Source of the DNA: Pigmentiphaga aceris
GTDB lineage: Bacteria > Pseudomonadota > Gammaproteobacteria > Burkholderiales > Burkholderiaceae_B
Direction of reading: 5' to 3'
NCBI RefSeq assembly: GCF_008119665.1
Contig: NZ_CP043046.1
Span: forward strand, 6,101,256 to 6,165,255
Length of the DNA stretch: 64,000 nt
Under the pieces are notes generated by a model. That model saw nothing but the letters and a program-made list of their open reading frames with translations, made no database searches and was not told where the DNA came from. The position numbers and the translations under genes are program-made. This document shows, in pieces, positions 12,331 to 22,821 of this stretch. How positions within the stretch are numbered: position 1 is the first letter of the stretch; each line of letters starts with the position of its first letter.

Positions 12331-12801
12331 TTACAGCTGCGCCTTGAGCTGACCGAGCAGGTCCGCGTGCGCGGCGGCGTTCACCTCGCGCTTGAGGATC
12401 TGCTCTGCACCCTTGACCGCCAGCTCGGCAACCGCATCGCGCAATTGCTCGCGCGCACGTTGTTGCTCTTGCTGGGCATCAAGCTTGGCTTGCGCCAGGA
12501 TGCGTGCGCGCTCGGCTTCAGCTTCTTGACGAGCCTGTTCGATCACGGCGGCGGCCTGCTTGTCGGCATCGGCCAGGCGCGACTGGTTGTCGGCCTTGGT
12601 GGATGCTTCGATCAAGCTGACGCGCGCCTGTGCCTGTGCCAGTTCGGCCTTGCCGCGATCGGCAGCCGCCAGGCCATCGGCGATCTTCGCCCGACGTTCC
12701 TCGATGGCCTTCATCAGGGGCGGCCACACGAATTTCATCGTGAAGACAGCCAGGATGAAGAACACGAGCGTCTGGAAGATAAGAGTCGCGTTCAGATTCA
12801 C
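12331..12801 (-). CDS. atpF: Fo ATP synthase b subunit
   Basis: A 156-residue peripheral stalk protein. One N-terminal membrane helix ([24 protein letters not shown]) is followed by a long charged, alanine/glutamate-rich helix that dimerises and reaches up to the delta subunit. The length equals E. coli AtpF. Confidence 0.96.
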   Translation of the reverse strand: MNLNATLIFQTLVFFILAVFTMKFVWPPLMKAIEERRAKIADGLAAADRGKAELAQAQARVSLIEASTKADNQSRLADADKQAAAVIEQARQEAEAERARILAQAKLDAQQEQQRAREQLRDAVAELAVKGAEQILKREVNAAAHADLLGQLKAQL

Positions 12802-12897
12802 GGTAAGTATCCTTCTTCGTTAATGAACATCATCCGCATGCGGCAGGTTAGGCCTTCTAGGGGGCCTGCCACAAGGGAGGCATCTTGAAGGAGGCTA

Positions 12898-14159
<1,262 letters not shown>

Positions 14160-14216
14160 CGTGAAAAGCGACCCTTACCTAAAAATGACCAGCTAGATTT
14201 TTCGGCCGGAAGGGGC

Positions 14217-14945
14217 TTAACGCCCTTTCCGCTGGATGCTGTCCAAGGCCAGCATCACCCAATAACTTTTCAGAGCGGCGATCAAGCCTGCCAGCAATGC
14301 CGGCCAGACAATCAGCGCGCCTCCCAACTTCACCACCAGTACCAAGAGCAGTACGACGGCGCCAATCTTCACAAACTCACCCACCAGGACGGTGGTACTG
14401 CTGCCGCCATCGGGTCGCAGCGAATTCATCAGCAGCTTGAAAGCCAGCAGGGAATTCGGCAACGTCACGCAAGCTGCGCCCAACAACCCCGATAACCCGG
14501 CATTCACGCCGCCGATCAACAACGCGATCAGCGCAACGACCACACACACCGTCCACTGCACTGCCACCGATCGCACCAGACTTTGCTGCGATTCCCGCCG
14601 CAATTGCGCCACCACTTCGGGCGACACCGGTACAACGGGTTCTTGTATTTCGTCTTTCCCGCGCCTGCCGCCGGCAAACGCGTCGTCATCTTCCCAGGTC
14701 TTCCAGCCTTGCTTCGGTGCGCCCGCATTGCTGCGTCTTGCCGCCCGATTGCTGCCGGAACTGCCTGCACTCCGAGGAAAATCTTTCCCGGCACCCTTGC
14801 CGCCAGCAGATTTGCCCACAACTACATTGCCTGGATGGGTGGTACGGGCCGATGAGCCTGCGCCGCCCGCATCCGTGCGGGTATTGCCGGTCTTGCTGCT
14901 ACTGGTCTTACGAGAATTTCGGATATTGCCGGTCTTTTTTGACAT
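14217..14945 (-). CDS. atpI: ATP synthase assembly protein I with long basic N-terminal extension
   Basis: The C-terminal 120 residues form four hydrophobic helices (QWTVCVVVALIALLIGG, LSGLLGAACVTLPNSLLAF, EFVKIGAVVLLLVLVV, LIVWPALLAGLIAALKS) typical of AtpI, a factor for c-ring assembly, and it is first in the atp operon. The first 110 residues are a low-complexity, Lys/Arg/Ser/Gly-rich, probably disordered extension, unlike the roughly 130-residue E. coli AtpI. An internal start is possible, but no methionine or good ribosome site is evident near the membrane domain. Confidence 0.85.
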   Translation of the reverse strand: MSKKTGNIRNSRKTSSSKTGNTRTDAGGAGSSARTTHPGNVVVGKSAGGKGAGKDFPRSAGSSGSNRAARRSNAGAPKQGWKTWEDDDAFAGGRRGKDEIQEPVVPVSPEVVAQLRRESQQSLVRSVAVQWTVCVVVALIALLIGGVNAGLSGLLGAACVTLPNSLLAFKLLMNSLRPDGGSSTTVLVGEFVKIGAVVLLLVLVVKLGGALIVWPALLAGLIAALKSYWVMLALDSIQRKGR

Positions 14946-15400
14946 TCAGCGCACTGCCACTCCACTACCACTCAGCGGATAGATGTTCAGAAACTTCCAC
15001 CCGCTGCCGTCATCGTTCGTAGCGCCATGACAAGGTTGGGATCAGCTTGGGGCAACGGCTCAGTGCTTGTTGCTCAAGTCTTATGCTCAAGACTTGCTAA
15101 GCCCGTTCTACCCACCATCTCGGCCCAACTCGCACCTATCACGCGCAAACACAGCAGAAAATAGGGTGCCGTCAAACCCAAAGAGTATAGCCTTATATCA
15201 AGCTGTAAGGCAAACGACAGCAAGTAAAAAGCGCTTTTGAATCAATCACCTGTGTAACAACCAGGGGAAAAAGCCTCACGATGGTGCAGCGTTGGGGGGC
15301 GAGTATATCGCCCCTTGCCCGCTCGTGGTCTTTTGTCGCAATGCAGCACGCACAAGCCATTCGGTAGTGAGTGCTTGCTTTACAACAATTCGATGCTTGA
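14946..15400. other. Upstream region of the atp operon and 3' region of parB
   Basis: 455 bp without a supported gene. It must hold the atp operon promoter. Visible structures are an 8-bp inverted repeat CAAGTCTT/AAGACTTG (15075-15096) and a 12-bp palindrome AAAAGCGCTTTT (15227-15238). Neither has a following U-tract on the minus strand, so no clear parB terminator was found. Confidence 0.5.
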
Positions 15401-16294
15401 TCAGCTATCGATGGCGCTGCCCAGTCCCTGCTTTTCCAGCAACGAAGACAGGTGCTCCCAGCCGTGGAAGGCAATCACGATCTGTCCTTTGTCACGCGCA
15501 CCAAGCTTGAGCTTGACCTCCGTGCCCAGCTGATCGGACAGGGCCTCTTCCAAACGCGTCACGTCACGCGCCTGGACCTTGCTGCGGCGAACGGGTGCGT
15601 CCCCTTCGGCAAGCAGTTTGGCCACCAACTTTTCTGCCTCACGAACCGACAGACGGCGTGCCACGATCTGGTTCGCCAGCTGAATCTGTGCTGCTGCGTC
15701 CACAGCCAACAGCGCGCGGGCATGTCCCATCTCCAGATCGCCGGCCAGCAACATGGTCTGCACCGGTGCAGCCAGGTTCAGCAGACGCAACAGGTTCGTG
15801 GTGGCTGACCGGGATCGGCCAACGGCTTGCGCCGCCTGCTCGTGAGTCAGACCGAATTCGTGGATCAGCCGCTGCACGCCTTGCGCCTCTTCCAGCGCGT
15901 TCAGGTCTTCACGCTGCAGGTTTTCGATCAAGGCCATGATCGCTGCGCGATCATCGGCCACGTCGCGGACCATCACCGGTACTTCTTCAAGCCCCGCCAG
16001 TTGCGCAGCGCGGAAGCGTCGCTCACCGGCAATGATCTCGTAGCGCCCTTCCCCGATCGGACGCACCAGCAGCGGCTGCATCACGCCCTGGGTGCGGATC
16101 GAGTCCGCCAGTTCGGCCAGCGCACCTTCGTCCATGCGGGTACGGGGCTGATATTTGCCTGCTTGCAGCACCGTGACCGGCAAGGACGACGGACTCGTAT
16201 CCACCTCGCGGGCAACCAGCGAGAGTGCGCCGGGTGCGTCTTCGCCCAACAACGCATCGAGGCCGCGGCCGAGTCCCTTGGTTTTCTTGACCAT
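15401..16294 (-). CDS. parB: Chromosome partitioning protein ParB
   Basis: A 297-residue CTP-dependent clamp that loads at parS sites and spreads to form the segregation complex. The chromosomal N-terminus GLGRGLDALLG, the CTP-binding arginine patch GERRFRAAQ and the HTH LTHEQAAQAVGRSRSATTNLLRLL are visible. The ATG at 16294 (MVKKTKGLG) gives the standard N-terminus; the frame is open 9 codons further. Its predicted target sites lie upstream of mnmG (21432-21601). Confidence 0.95.
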   Translation of the reverse strand: MVKKTKGLGRGLDALLGEDAPGALSLVAREVDTSPSSLPVTVLQAGKYQPRTRMDEGALAELADSIRTQGVMQPLLVRPIGEGRYEIIAGERRFRAAQLAGLEEVPVMVRDVADDRAAIMALIENLQREDLNALEEAQGVQRLIHEFGLTHEQAAQAVGRSRSATTNLLRLLNLAAPVQTMLLAGDLEMGHARALLAVDAAAQIQLANQIVARRLSVREAEKLVAKLLAEGDAPVRRSKVQARDVTRLEEALSDQLGTEVKLKLGARDKGQIVIAFHGWEHLSSLLEKQGLGSAIDS

Positions 16295-16360
16295 GTCGAT
16301 AAGACCTGTTTCGTGATTCATGTGAAGCGCCGCAGCGTCATGCGCGCGGTCGAGCGGGTG

Positions 16361-17173
16361 TCAGCCCGCAAAATTATCTGGCGCTCTGCGATACCAGTAC
16401 GCAAAGCGATCTTGAAAACCATATTGGCAATACAGGTTGCGCGCGGGAGTGTTGCTGGCTGCCACCTGCAACACGGCATGTTGTGCCCCGTGCGCCACCG
16501 CTGCCCCCATGGCCGATGCCAGCAGGCTTCGGCCGATTCCCAGCCCACGGGTATTGGGATCGACCACCAGGTCGTAGATGCCCGCCAGCGTATCGTCCAG
16601 CACCACCAGCACGCCGCCCACACAACGTCGGCGATGCATGGCCAACAAGGGCATCGCATCCATCGGCAGCTGCAATAGCTGGGCGACGTTGCTTTCGCTG
16701 TATTGCTCTGGCACCCCCAGCCGGCGGCCGATCTCGCGGGCGAATCGTTCGCGATCGACCAGCTCGAAATGCAGGCCGGTGTCAGGCATTTCAGGTGGAT
16801 GCGACAGATCGGCCGCCATCATGCGCCGATCGTCCACGGCTTCGAAACCACGCAGCGCCAGTGCTGCGTCGAGTTCTATCGGCTGGGAAAACGGCGAAAT
16901 CCGCACTGTGGTCTTCATGCCATGCCGGGCATACCAGCGCGCGCAGAAACCAAGGCGGGCATCCAGCGTGCCCTGCCCCGGACCCAGCGCGTTGACACAA
17001 CGCGTGCGCAACATGTGGCCGTTGTTCCAACGGATCAGCCACCCGTCGTACATCATCTGTTCACGCGTTGCCGTCGCGTTCAGAAAACTCTCCTCGATCC
17101 GCAAGGACAATGGGTCCTCGACCCGCAGCAACGCGGGCGCAATGGTGGTCGGATCGAAGACCGTCAAGTGCAT
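16361..17173 (-). CDS. GNAT-family N-acetyltransferase encoded between parA and parB
   Basis: The C-terminal half carries the acetyl-CoA binding GNAT motif A, with the core DLVVDPNTRGLGIGRSL, and the closing NTPARNLYCQYGFQ segment. The N-terminal half (about 140 residues) is a second, weaker GNAT-like or family-specific domain. The ATG at 17173 is preferred over an in-frame TTG at 17179. The gene follows the parA stop directly, so it is translationally linked to the partitioning genes. The substrate is unknown; a role in modifying the Par proteins would be speculation. Confidence 0.8.
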   Translation of the reverse strand: MHLTVFDPTTIAPALLRVEDPLSLRIEESFLNATATREQMMYDGWLIRWNNGHMLRTRCVNALGPGQGTLDARLGFCARWYARHGMKTTVRISPFSQPIELDAALALRGFEAVDDRRMMAADLSHPPEMPDTGLHFELVDRERFAREIGRRLGVPEQYSESNVAQLLQLPMDAMPLLAMHRRRCVGGVLVVLDDTLAGIYDLVVDPNTRGLGIGRSLLASAMGAAVAHGAQHAVLQVAASNTPARNLYCQYGFQDRFAYWYRRAPDNFAG

Positions 17174-17179
17174 ATGCAA

Positions 17180-18040
17180 TCAGAACAGCGAATCGACACG
17201 CGTGATCATTTCTGCACCAAAGGACAGGTAGGCCTGTGCGCCCTTGGATGCCTTGTCGAACACCACACCCGGCAGTCCATAACTAGGCGCTTCGGCCAAA
17301 CGCACGTTGCGCGGAATGAGCGTGGAAAAGACCTTGTCACCGAAGTGGTTTTCCAATTGCGCAGATACCTGCTGCTGCAAGGTGACGCGCGGATCGAACA
17401 TCACCCGCAACAAACCGATGATCGCCAGGTCAGGGTTGATGTTGGCGTGCACCCGCTTGATCGTGTTCACCAGGTCCGACAGACCTTCCAGTGCAAAGTA
17501 CTCGCACTGCATCGGAATGATCACGCCATGGGCGGCGGTCAGTCCGTTCAGCGTCAGCAAGGACAAAGTCGGCGGGCAGTCGATCAGCACGAAGTCGTAG
17601 CTGTTCGACACCTCGGCCAACGCGGTCTTCAACTGCTTCTCGCGCGCTTCCAGTTCGACCAGATCCAGCTCGGCACCCGCCAGTTCTCGATTGGCAGGCA
17701 GCACGTCGTAGCCACCCGCCTCGGAACGCACCCGTGCCGTCGCAATATCGGTCTCGCCGATCAGCACCTGATACAGGGTGGTGCTCAGGCTGCGTTTGTC
17801 GATGCCGCTTCCCATCGTGGCATTGCCCTGCGGGTCCAGGTCAACCAACAGCACACGTTTGTCATGCTCGGCCAGCGCAGCAGCCAGATTGACTGCCGTG
17901 GTGGTCTTGCCGACACCGCCTTTCTGATTCGCGATGCAGAACACGCGTGCCGTCGTCGTCGCCGTTTTCTTGGCGGATTTTTTTGCAGGCGCGGTGCCAG
18001 CGTCAGAGGAAGATTGAGTACGGGAGTCTGCCATCGGCAT
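17180..18040 (-). CDS. parA: Chromosome partitioning ATPase ParA
   Basis: A deviant Walker ATPase with KGGVGKTTTAVNLAAAL near residue 40 and VLLVDLDPQGNATMGSG following. It uses ATP-dependent nucleoid binding to move ParB-parS complexes. The first 30 residues (Ser/Ala/Lys-rich) are poorly conserved, so a start at M3 or slightly downstream is possible. It is transcribed with rsmG-lipocalin upstream and GNAT-parB downstream. Confidence 0.95.
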   Translation of the reverse strand: MPMADSRTQSSSDAGTAPAKKSAKKTATTTARVFCIANQKGGVGKTTTAVNLAAALAEHDKRVLLVDLDPQGNATMGSGIDKRSLSTTLYQVLIGETDIATARVRSEAGGYDVLPANRELAGAELDLVELEAREKQLKTALAEVSNSYDFVLIDCPPTLSLLTLNGLTAAHGVIIPMQCEYFALEGLSDLVNTIKRVHANINPDLAIIGLLRVMFDPRVTLQQQVSAQLENHFGDKVFSTLIPRNVRLAEAPSYGLPGVVFDKASKGAQAYLSFGAEMITRVDSLF

Positions 18041-18096
18041 CTGCTTGAATCTGCTTTCTAGAAAAAGGGTCGGGCGAGCACAGCCCGCCGGACCGG

Positions 18097-18642
18097 TCAG
18101 CGCGCGGTCTGCGGCGTGCGAACCAGCTTCGAGGCGTCGTAGCCGTGGCTGGGCAATTGAGCAAGAATGGTCTGCTCATCGGCCGCAGCCAAGCTCGGCG
18201 TGCGGGACAGTATCCACAGGTATTCGCGCGACGGGGTGCCCACCACTGCGTAACGATAATCATCCGCAAGTGCAATCACCCAGTAGTCTCCCCACACCAT
18301 GGGCAGCCACGACAGCCATGCCGGCGCGAACCGCACCTCAAGGCGGGCCGGCGCACCAGCTGGTCGCGCCAGACCGACCGCTACATCCTGCTTGCCGTCG
18401 GCATGGGTACATTGATTGGTGACCTCGATGCGCTCCGCATCGATCAGGCGATAGGTCGCCGTGGTGTCACGCACGCAGTCTTTCTGGAACCGGTTGGGGT
18501 AATTGGCAACTTCGTACCAGGTGCCCATGTAACGCGTCACATCCAATGTCGGTATCGATTCCAGCGGTGCAACTTGCGCTGTCGCGCTGGCGCACACGCT
18601 GACGATCAGCGCGGCAAGACCTCGGCGCACCCAGGTCGTCAT
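18097..18642 (-). CDS. Blc-like lipocalin, exported
   Basis: A 181-residue lipocalin. Residues 1-23 form a signal peptide (basic TTWVRRG, hydrophobic LAALIVSVC, cleavage near ATAQ). There is no clear lipobox because the only Cys is inside the hydrophobic core. The lipocalin signature MGTWYEVANYPNRFQ and the later YAVVGTPSREYLWILSR are Blc-family hallmarks. The ATG overlaps the rsmG stop by ATGA, so the gene is translationally coupled. It probably binds lipids in the periplasm. Confidence 0.85.
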   Translation of the reverse strand: MTTWVRRGLAALIVSVCASATAQVAPLESIPTLDVTRYMGTWYEVANYPNRFQKDCVRDTTATYRLIDAERIEVTNQCTHADGKQDVAVGLARPAGAPARLEVRFAPAWLSWLPMVWGDYWVIALADDYRYAVVGTPSREYLWILSRTPSLAAADEQTILAQLPSHGYDASKLVRTPQTAR

Positions 18643-19349
18643 GAGGCCACCTCGTTGTCCGCAGTGCGCTTCATCCAGACGATGCAGCGCTGCGCCGACA
18701 GGCGCGGCACGAACAAGTTGGTCACGCCTTCCACCGCCCACTGCTTCTGGTCGCGGATGGCTGCCATTTCATCATCGGGCTGATGCCCTTTCATTGCCGT
18801 CAACAACCCGCCCGGGCGGACATGACGGCCAGCCAGTGCCGCGAAATCCTGCAAGGACGCAAAGGCGCGCGAGACAACGATATCGGCATTGGCCAGCGGC
18901 ATCGCTTCCACCCGCGAATGCACGGCGCTCAGGTTAGGCAACTTCAAGACGCTGGCAACCTGACGGACGAAGGCAACCTTCTTTTCCACCGCGTCAACGC
19001 AGCACACTTTCCACTCGGGCTGGACAATCGCCAGCACCACGCCCGGCAAGCCGCCGCCCGATCCGACGTCCAGGAAACTGGCGGGACCACCTTGCAGACG
19101 TTGTGCGAATTCCGGCACCACGGTCAGGCTGTCGACAATGTGATGCAGCAACATCTGCTGCGGGTCACGGATTGCCGTCAAGTTGTAGGTTGCGTTCCAG
19201 CGCATCATCAGCGCCATGTAATTCAGCAAGGCGTCGATCTGTGCGTGGCGCAAGGGAAGACGCAGTTTGGCTGCGTCGGTTTCAAGCTGGGCTGCAAATA
19301 CTGCGCCGTTGAAAGGTGCGGTCGTCGGGTTCTGGGTGGTATCCATCAT
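18639..19349 (-). CDS. rsmG: 16S rRNA (guanine527-N7)-methyltransferase RsmG
   Basis: A 236-residue SAM-dependent methyltransferase of helix 18 of 16S rRNA. Motif I is [17 protein letters not shown]; the N-terminal [20 protein letters not shown] and the later [12 protein letters not shown] are family signatures. Its start overlaps the mnmG stop and its stop overlaps the lipocalin start, indicating tight coupling. Confidence 0.95.
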   Translation of the reverse strand: MMDTTQNPTTAPFNGAVFAAQLETDAAKLRLPLRHAQIDALLNYMALMMRWNATYNLTAIRDPQQMLLHHIVDSLTVVPEFAQRLQGGPASFLDVGSGGGLPGVVLAIVQPEWKVCCVDAVEKKVAFVRQVASVLKLPNLSAVHSRVEAMPLANADIVVSRAFASLQDFAALAGRHVRPGGLLTAMKGHQPDDEMAAIRDQKQWAVEGVTNLFVPRLSAQRCIVWMKRTADNEVAS

Positions 19350-21268
19350 GCCGCTGCCGTGGTGTCACGGCGTCCGTATTGCAAACGTTTCAGATGAATC
19401 AGCAGCAGTGAAATCGCAGCCGGCGTCATGCCGGAGATGCGACTGGCCTGGCCTACCGTTTCGGGCAAATGCGTCTTGAGTTTCTGGCGAACTTCAAAGG
19501 ACAGGCTGCGCACCGCGTCGTAGTCGATATCGGCGGGGATGCGGTGATTTTCGTGGCCAGCCTGTTTCTGCACTTCATCCAACTGACGTGCGATATACCC
19601 TTCGTACTTGACCTGGATTTCGATCTGTTCGGCCACGATGGGGTCAGCTTCACCCGGCCCAGCCAGCAAGCTGTCATCGGCCAGGCGGGCAGCCATCAGT
19701 GCCTCGTAAGACACGTTCGGGCGCTTGAGCAGATCGAACAGGGAATATTCACGCTCGATCGCCTTGCCCAGCAAGGGTTCGGCAATGGCCGCCGTCAAAA
19801 TGCGCGGATTGACCCAGGTAGCGCGCAGGCGCTGCACTTCCCGCTCGATGGCATCACGCTTGCGGTTGAAGGCATCCCAGCGGATGTCATCGACCAAGCC
19901 CAGTTCGCGTCCGACTTCGGTCAGACGAAGATCGGCATTGTCTTCCCGCAGGCTCAGGCGATATTCCGCGCGCGAAGTGAACATGCGATACGGCTCGGTC
20001 ACCCCCCGGGTGATCAGGTCATCTACCATCACGCCCAGATACGCTTCATCGCGACGCGGTGTCCACGGTTCGTCATTGCGTGCAAATCGGGCAGCGTTGA
20101 TGCCGGCCAGCAGACCTTGGGCAGCCGCCTCTTCGTAGCCTGTGGTGCCGTTGATCTGGCCGGCGAAGAACAGCCCTTCGATTTGGCGCGATTGCAGCGA
20201 CGAGGTCAGTCCACGCGGGTCGAAGTAGTCGTATTCGATCGCATAACCCGGACGCAAGATGAATGCGTTTTCCAGGCCGGGCAACGAGTGAATCAACTCA
20301 AGCTGCACATCGAAGGGCAAGCTGGTCGACACACCGTTCGGATAAAACTCGTTGGTGGTCAGGCCTTCGGGCTCCAGGAAAATCTGGTGCGATTCCTTGT
20401 CCGCGAAGCGATGGATCTTGTCTTCGATCGACGGGCAGTAACGCGGCCCCACGCCCTCGATCACACCGGTGTACATCGGCGACCGATCCAGACCAGCACG
20501 AATGATGTCGTGGGTGCGGGCGTTGGTATGGGTCACCCAGCACGGCACTTGTTTGGGATGCATCGCGGCATTGCCCAAATACGAGAACACCGGCACCGGG
20601 TCCAGGTCACCGGGTTGTTCAGCAAGCTTGCTGAAATCGATGGTGCGCCCATCGATACGCGGCGGCGTACCGGTTTTCAACCGACCTTGCGGCAACGCAA
20701 GTTCCTGCAGTCGCTTGCCCAAGGACTGCGCCGGCGGGTCCCCTGCCCTGCCTGCCGGATAGTGGGACAGGCCCACGTGAATCAATCCGTTCAGGAAGGT
20801 ACCGGCCGTGACCACCACCGAGCGCGCGCGAAAGCGCAGACCAACCTGCGTGACTGCGCCGACAACCTTGTTGCCTTCAACCATCAGGTCGTCAACAGCT
20901 TGCTGGAAGAGCCACAGGTTTGGCTGATTTTCCAAGCGGCTTCGAATCGACTGCTTGTAGATAATTCGATCTGCTTGAGCACGCGTGGCACGTACTGCCG
21001 GGCCTTTCGATCCGTTCAAGATACGAAACTGGATGCCGGCCTCATCGGTGGCAATGGCCATCGCTCCGCCCAGGGCATCGATCTCTTTGACAAGATGGCC
21101 TTTGCCGATCCCGCCAATGGAAGGATTGCAAGACATCTGCCCCAGGGTCTCGATGTTATGGGTGAGCAGCAGGGTTTTGCTGCCGGAACGCGCGGCGGCC
21201 AATGCTGCCTCGGTGCCGGCGTGACCGCCGCCCACGACAATGACGTCGAATTCGCTTGGGTACAACAT
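19346..21268 (-). CDS. mnmG: tRNA 5-carboxymethylaminomethyluridine-modifying enzyme MnmG (GidA)
   Basis: A 640-residue FAD protein that, with MnmE, modifies U34 of tRNAs. The dinucleotide-binding motif [17 protein letters not shown] is at the N-terminus, followed by [16 protein letters not shown] and [14 protein letters not shown]. The C-terminal helical domain ends with [18 protein letters not shown]. In many gammaproteobacteria gidA directly borders oriC. Here the upstream neighbourhood holds parS sites instead, with DnaA-box clusters 6.7 kb away. Confidence 0.97.
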   Translation of the reverse strand: MLYPSEFDVIVVGGGHAGTEAALAAARSGSKTLLLTHNIETLGQMSCNPSIGGIGKGHLVKEIDALGGAMAIATDEAGIQFRILNGSKGPAVRATRAQADRIIYKQSIRSRLENQPNLWLFQQAVDDLMVEGNKVVGAVTQVGLRFRARSVVVTAGTFLNGLIHVGLSHYPAGRAGDPPAQSLGKRLQELALPQGRLKTGTPPRIDGRTIDFSKLAEQPGDLDPVPVFSYLGNAAMHPKQVPCWVTHTNARTHDIIRAGLDRSPMYTGVIEGVGPRYCPSIEDKIHRFADKESHQIFLEPEGLTTNEFYPNGVSTSLPFDVQLELIHSLPGLENAFILRPGYAIEYDYFDPRGLTSSLQSRQIEGLFFAGQINGTTGYEEAAAQGLLAGINAARFARNDEPWTPRRDEAYLGVMVDDLITRGVTEPYRMFTSRAEYRLSLREDNADLRLTEVGRELGLVDDIRWDAFNRKRDAIEREVQRLRATWVNPRILTAAIAEPLLGKAIEREYSLFDLLKRPNVSYEALMAARLADDSLLAGPGEADPIVAEQIEIQVKYEGYIARQLDEVQKQAGHENHRIPADIDYDAVRSLSFEVRQKLKTHLPETVGQASRISGMTPAAISLLLIHLKRLQYGRRDTTAAA

Positions 21269-21431
21269 GAGAGAAATCCAGAAGAAGACCTGCAGGACGC
21301 GCGACGCGCTTATCTGACGTTAAAAACGTAGACGCTTGTATGGGCCAGAACCAAAGATTATAGGAGTGCACGCAGTGATAAGCGAGCCCGCCGGTACTGT
21401 CAGGTCTACATCAAGGGGCTGTTTCTATCGA

Positions 21432-21447
21432 TGTTCCACGTGAAACA
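21432..21447. promoter_or_regulatory. parS site 1
   Basis: TGTTCCACGTGAAACA fits the bacterial parS consensus TGTTNCACGTGAAACA exactly. It is a ParB loading site, 164 bp upstream of mnmG. Confidence 0.93.
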
Positions 21448-21509
21448 ACAGTCTGGATAAGCTGACTGAGGTTTGGAGATTGGTCCCTTCACGAAGATTA
21501 ACGGGACTA

Positions 21510-21525
21510 TGTTTCACGTGGAACA
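21510..21525. promoter_or_regulatory. parS site 2
   Basis: TGTTTCACGTGGAACA is the exact reverse complement of site 1. The centres of sites 1 and 2 are 78 bp apart. Confidence 0.93.
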
Positions 21526-21585
21526 TTGGAAGTGGGATGCTTTGTTCCAGTGTTGGTGCTGAGTTGATTGCGTGCGCGGCGGGTA

Positions 21586-21601
21586 TGTTTCACGTGGAAC
21601 A
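21586..21601. promoter_or_regulatory. parS site 3
   Basis: Identical to site 2 and 76 bp further on, so the three sites are almost regularly spaced. Confidence 0.93.
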
Positions 21602-21681
21602 TTGTTGGATTTGCGCCGGATATACATGGTTCTTGGTTGGTGTTTTATGGCTGGTTTGTAGAGCTATGTAGCGCCATGCAG

Positions 21682-22058
21682 CCAGTCGCGGGTGTCGGGG
21701 GCGCGTCGCCTGCCCCGCTAGACCTACGCGTCGGGTCTCCCGCCCTCCACGTCGTCCAGAAGGGCAGCCGCCACGCCCCCGACACCCACGCCTTCAAAGC
21801 GGTTTGGTTAAAAGCTGATCCCGCCTTTGGGCGTGCCGTGATTTTCTGGCTGCCATGTGCTGGATGCGGTTCTCGGCATTTGGTGGCCACCGTTCTTAGC
21901 CACAACGCGGCTGGCCTTCGGGATTAGCTGTCCAGGTCGCCACGAAGCGAGTCAGCGGCTCACGTTTCTGACCGTATATCAGTGGCCTTTTGCAGCAGCG
22001 CCACTCAACAAGATCGCGCTCCTGCTTGGTGGTGGGGTGACACGGAAGCGGGTGGCCG
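21682..22058 (+). repeat. Copy A of a 379-bp inverted repeat pair
   Basis: Read on the plus strand, this stretch aligns along its whole length with the reverse complement of 22370-22748, with a few 1-nt indels and numerous substitutions. Shared blocks include TCGCCACGAAGCGA, GTTCTCGGCATTT, TTGGTGGTGGGGTGACAC and GAAGCGGGTGGCCGC. Single-base indels break any common reading frame, so I regard it as non-coding. It begins with the hairpin listed separately. The family is not recognised. Confidence 0.75.
21689..21786 (+). ncRNA. Long hairpin at the head of copy A (candidate structured RNA)
   Basis: GGGTGTCGGGGGCG (21689-21702) pairs perfectly with CGCCCCCGACACCC (21773-21786), enclosing about 70 nt with an inner TGCCC/GGGCA pairing and an AGACC/GGTCT pairing. 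Compared with copy B, three stem positions changed and all three changed on both sides so that pairing is kept. This indicates selection on a folded RNA or single-stranded DNA, or arm-to-arm conversion. No transcript evidence is available. Confidence 0.5.
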
Positions 22059-22369
22059 CGCATCAGGTAATGCGACGAAAAGGCGGGGCGTCGACGATCT
22101 GTGCTTTTCAGGTTTGAGCGTAAGCGGGCCGAGCGGCAGCTTGAGTACGGACGTACCCTGACGGATACGTTTTTGGCAGCGAGCTGCTGCTGGCAGAACG
22201 TCGTGCAGTCCGAGCAATGGGTCTGTCTCGTTCGATTGTCAGCATGCTCAACCTACCAAGCGTTCCTCAATTTCACGTTAGCAATCGACGTTCACATTAG
22301 GCTTTCAACTCTCACGCTTAGCCGCCCCCACCACGTTTGCCGCCACCCTTCTCCGCATGCCGTGACGCG

Positions 22370-22748
22370 GCGGCCACCCGCTTCGGTGTCACCCCACCAC
22401 CAAGCAAGCGCGCAAATTTCCTTGAGTGGCATTGCTGTAAAAGGCTGCTGAAGAACCTACCGAATTGCGAGCCGGAGGCGTCGCTTCGTGGCGACCTAGC
22501 CAGCCAATCCCCCGAGGCCAGCCGCGTGGCGATCAAGAATGGTGGCCAATAAATGCCGAGAACCAAGTCCAGCACCAAGCAGCCAGAAGAACAAAAACCG
22601 CCCAAAGGCGGCATGCGCAGCTAACCAAGAAAGCCTGAAGGCGTGGGTGGTGGGGCCGGGTCGGCTGCCCTTCTGGACAAGGTGGAGGGCGGAGACCCGA
22701 CGCCAAGGTCAAGCGGGGCAGACGAGCCGGCCCCACCACCCGCGACTG
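22370..22748 (-). repeat. Copy B of the 379-bp inverted repeat pair
   Basis: The minus-strand counterpart of copy A. The two copies face each other across about 310 bp (22059-22369) that I could not assign. Directly after its hairpin, copy B has CCGCC-TTTG-GGCGG followed by TTTTT on the minus strand (around 22596-22610), which looks like an intrinsic terminator. The same place in copy A is degraded. Confidence 0.75.
22645..22741 (-). ncRNA. Long hairpin at the head of copy B (candidate structured RNA)
   Basis: On the minus strand GGGTGGTGGGGCCGG pairs perfectly with CCGGCCCCACCACCC (15 bp). The enclosed loop is much closer to copy A than the stem is. With the terminator-like hairpin downstream, the unit could be a small RNA of roughly 130-150 nt. 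Confidence 0.5.
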
Positions 22749-22821
22749 ACTAAAGCACAGCTACACCATCACCAAAAAACTGCCACCACCCCAAATTGCT
22801 GCAGTGCGACAACCTCAGCAA

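Noticed and set aside
21857..22117. Short reading frame in copy A resembling one in copy B (LLGGGVT.KRVAA)
   Set aside because: Single-base indels between the copies break the common frame elsewhere, and stem covariation explains the conservation better than protein coding.
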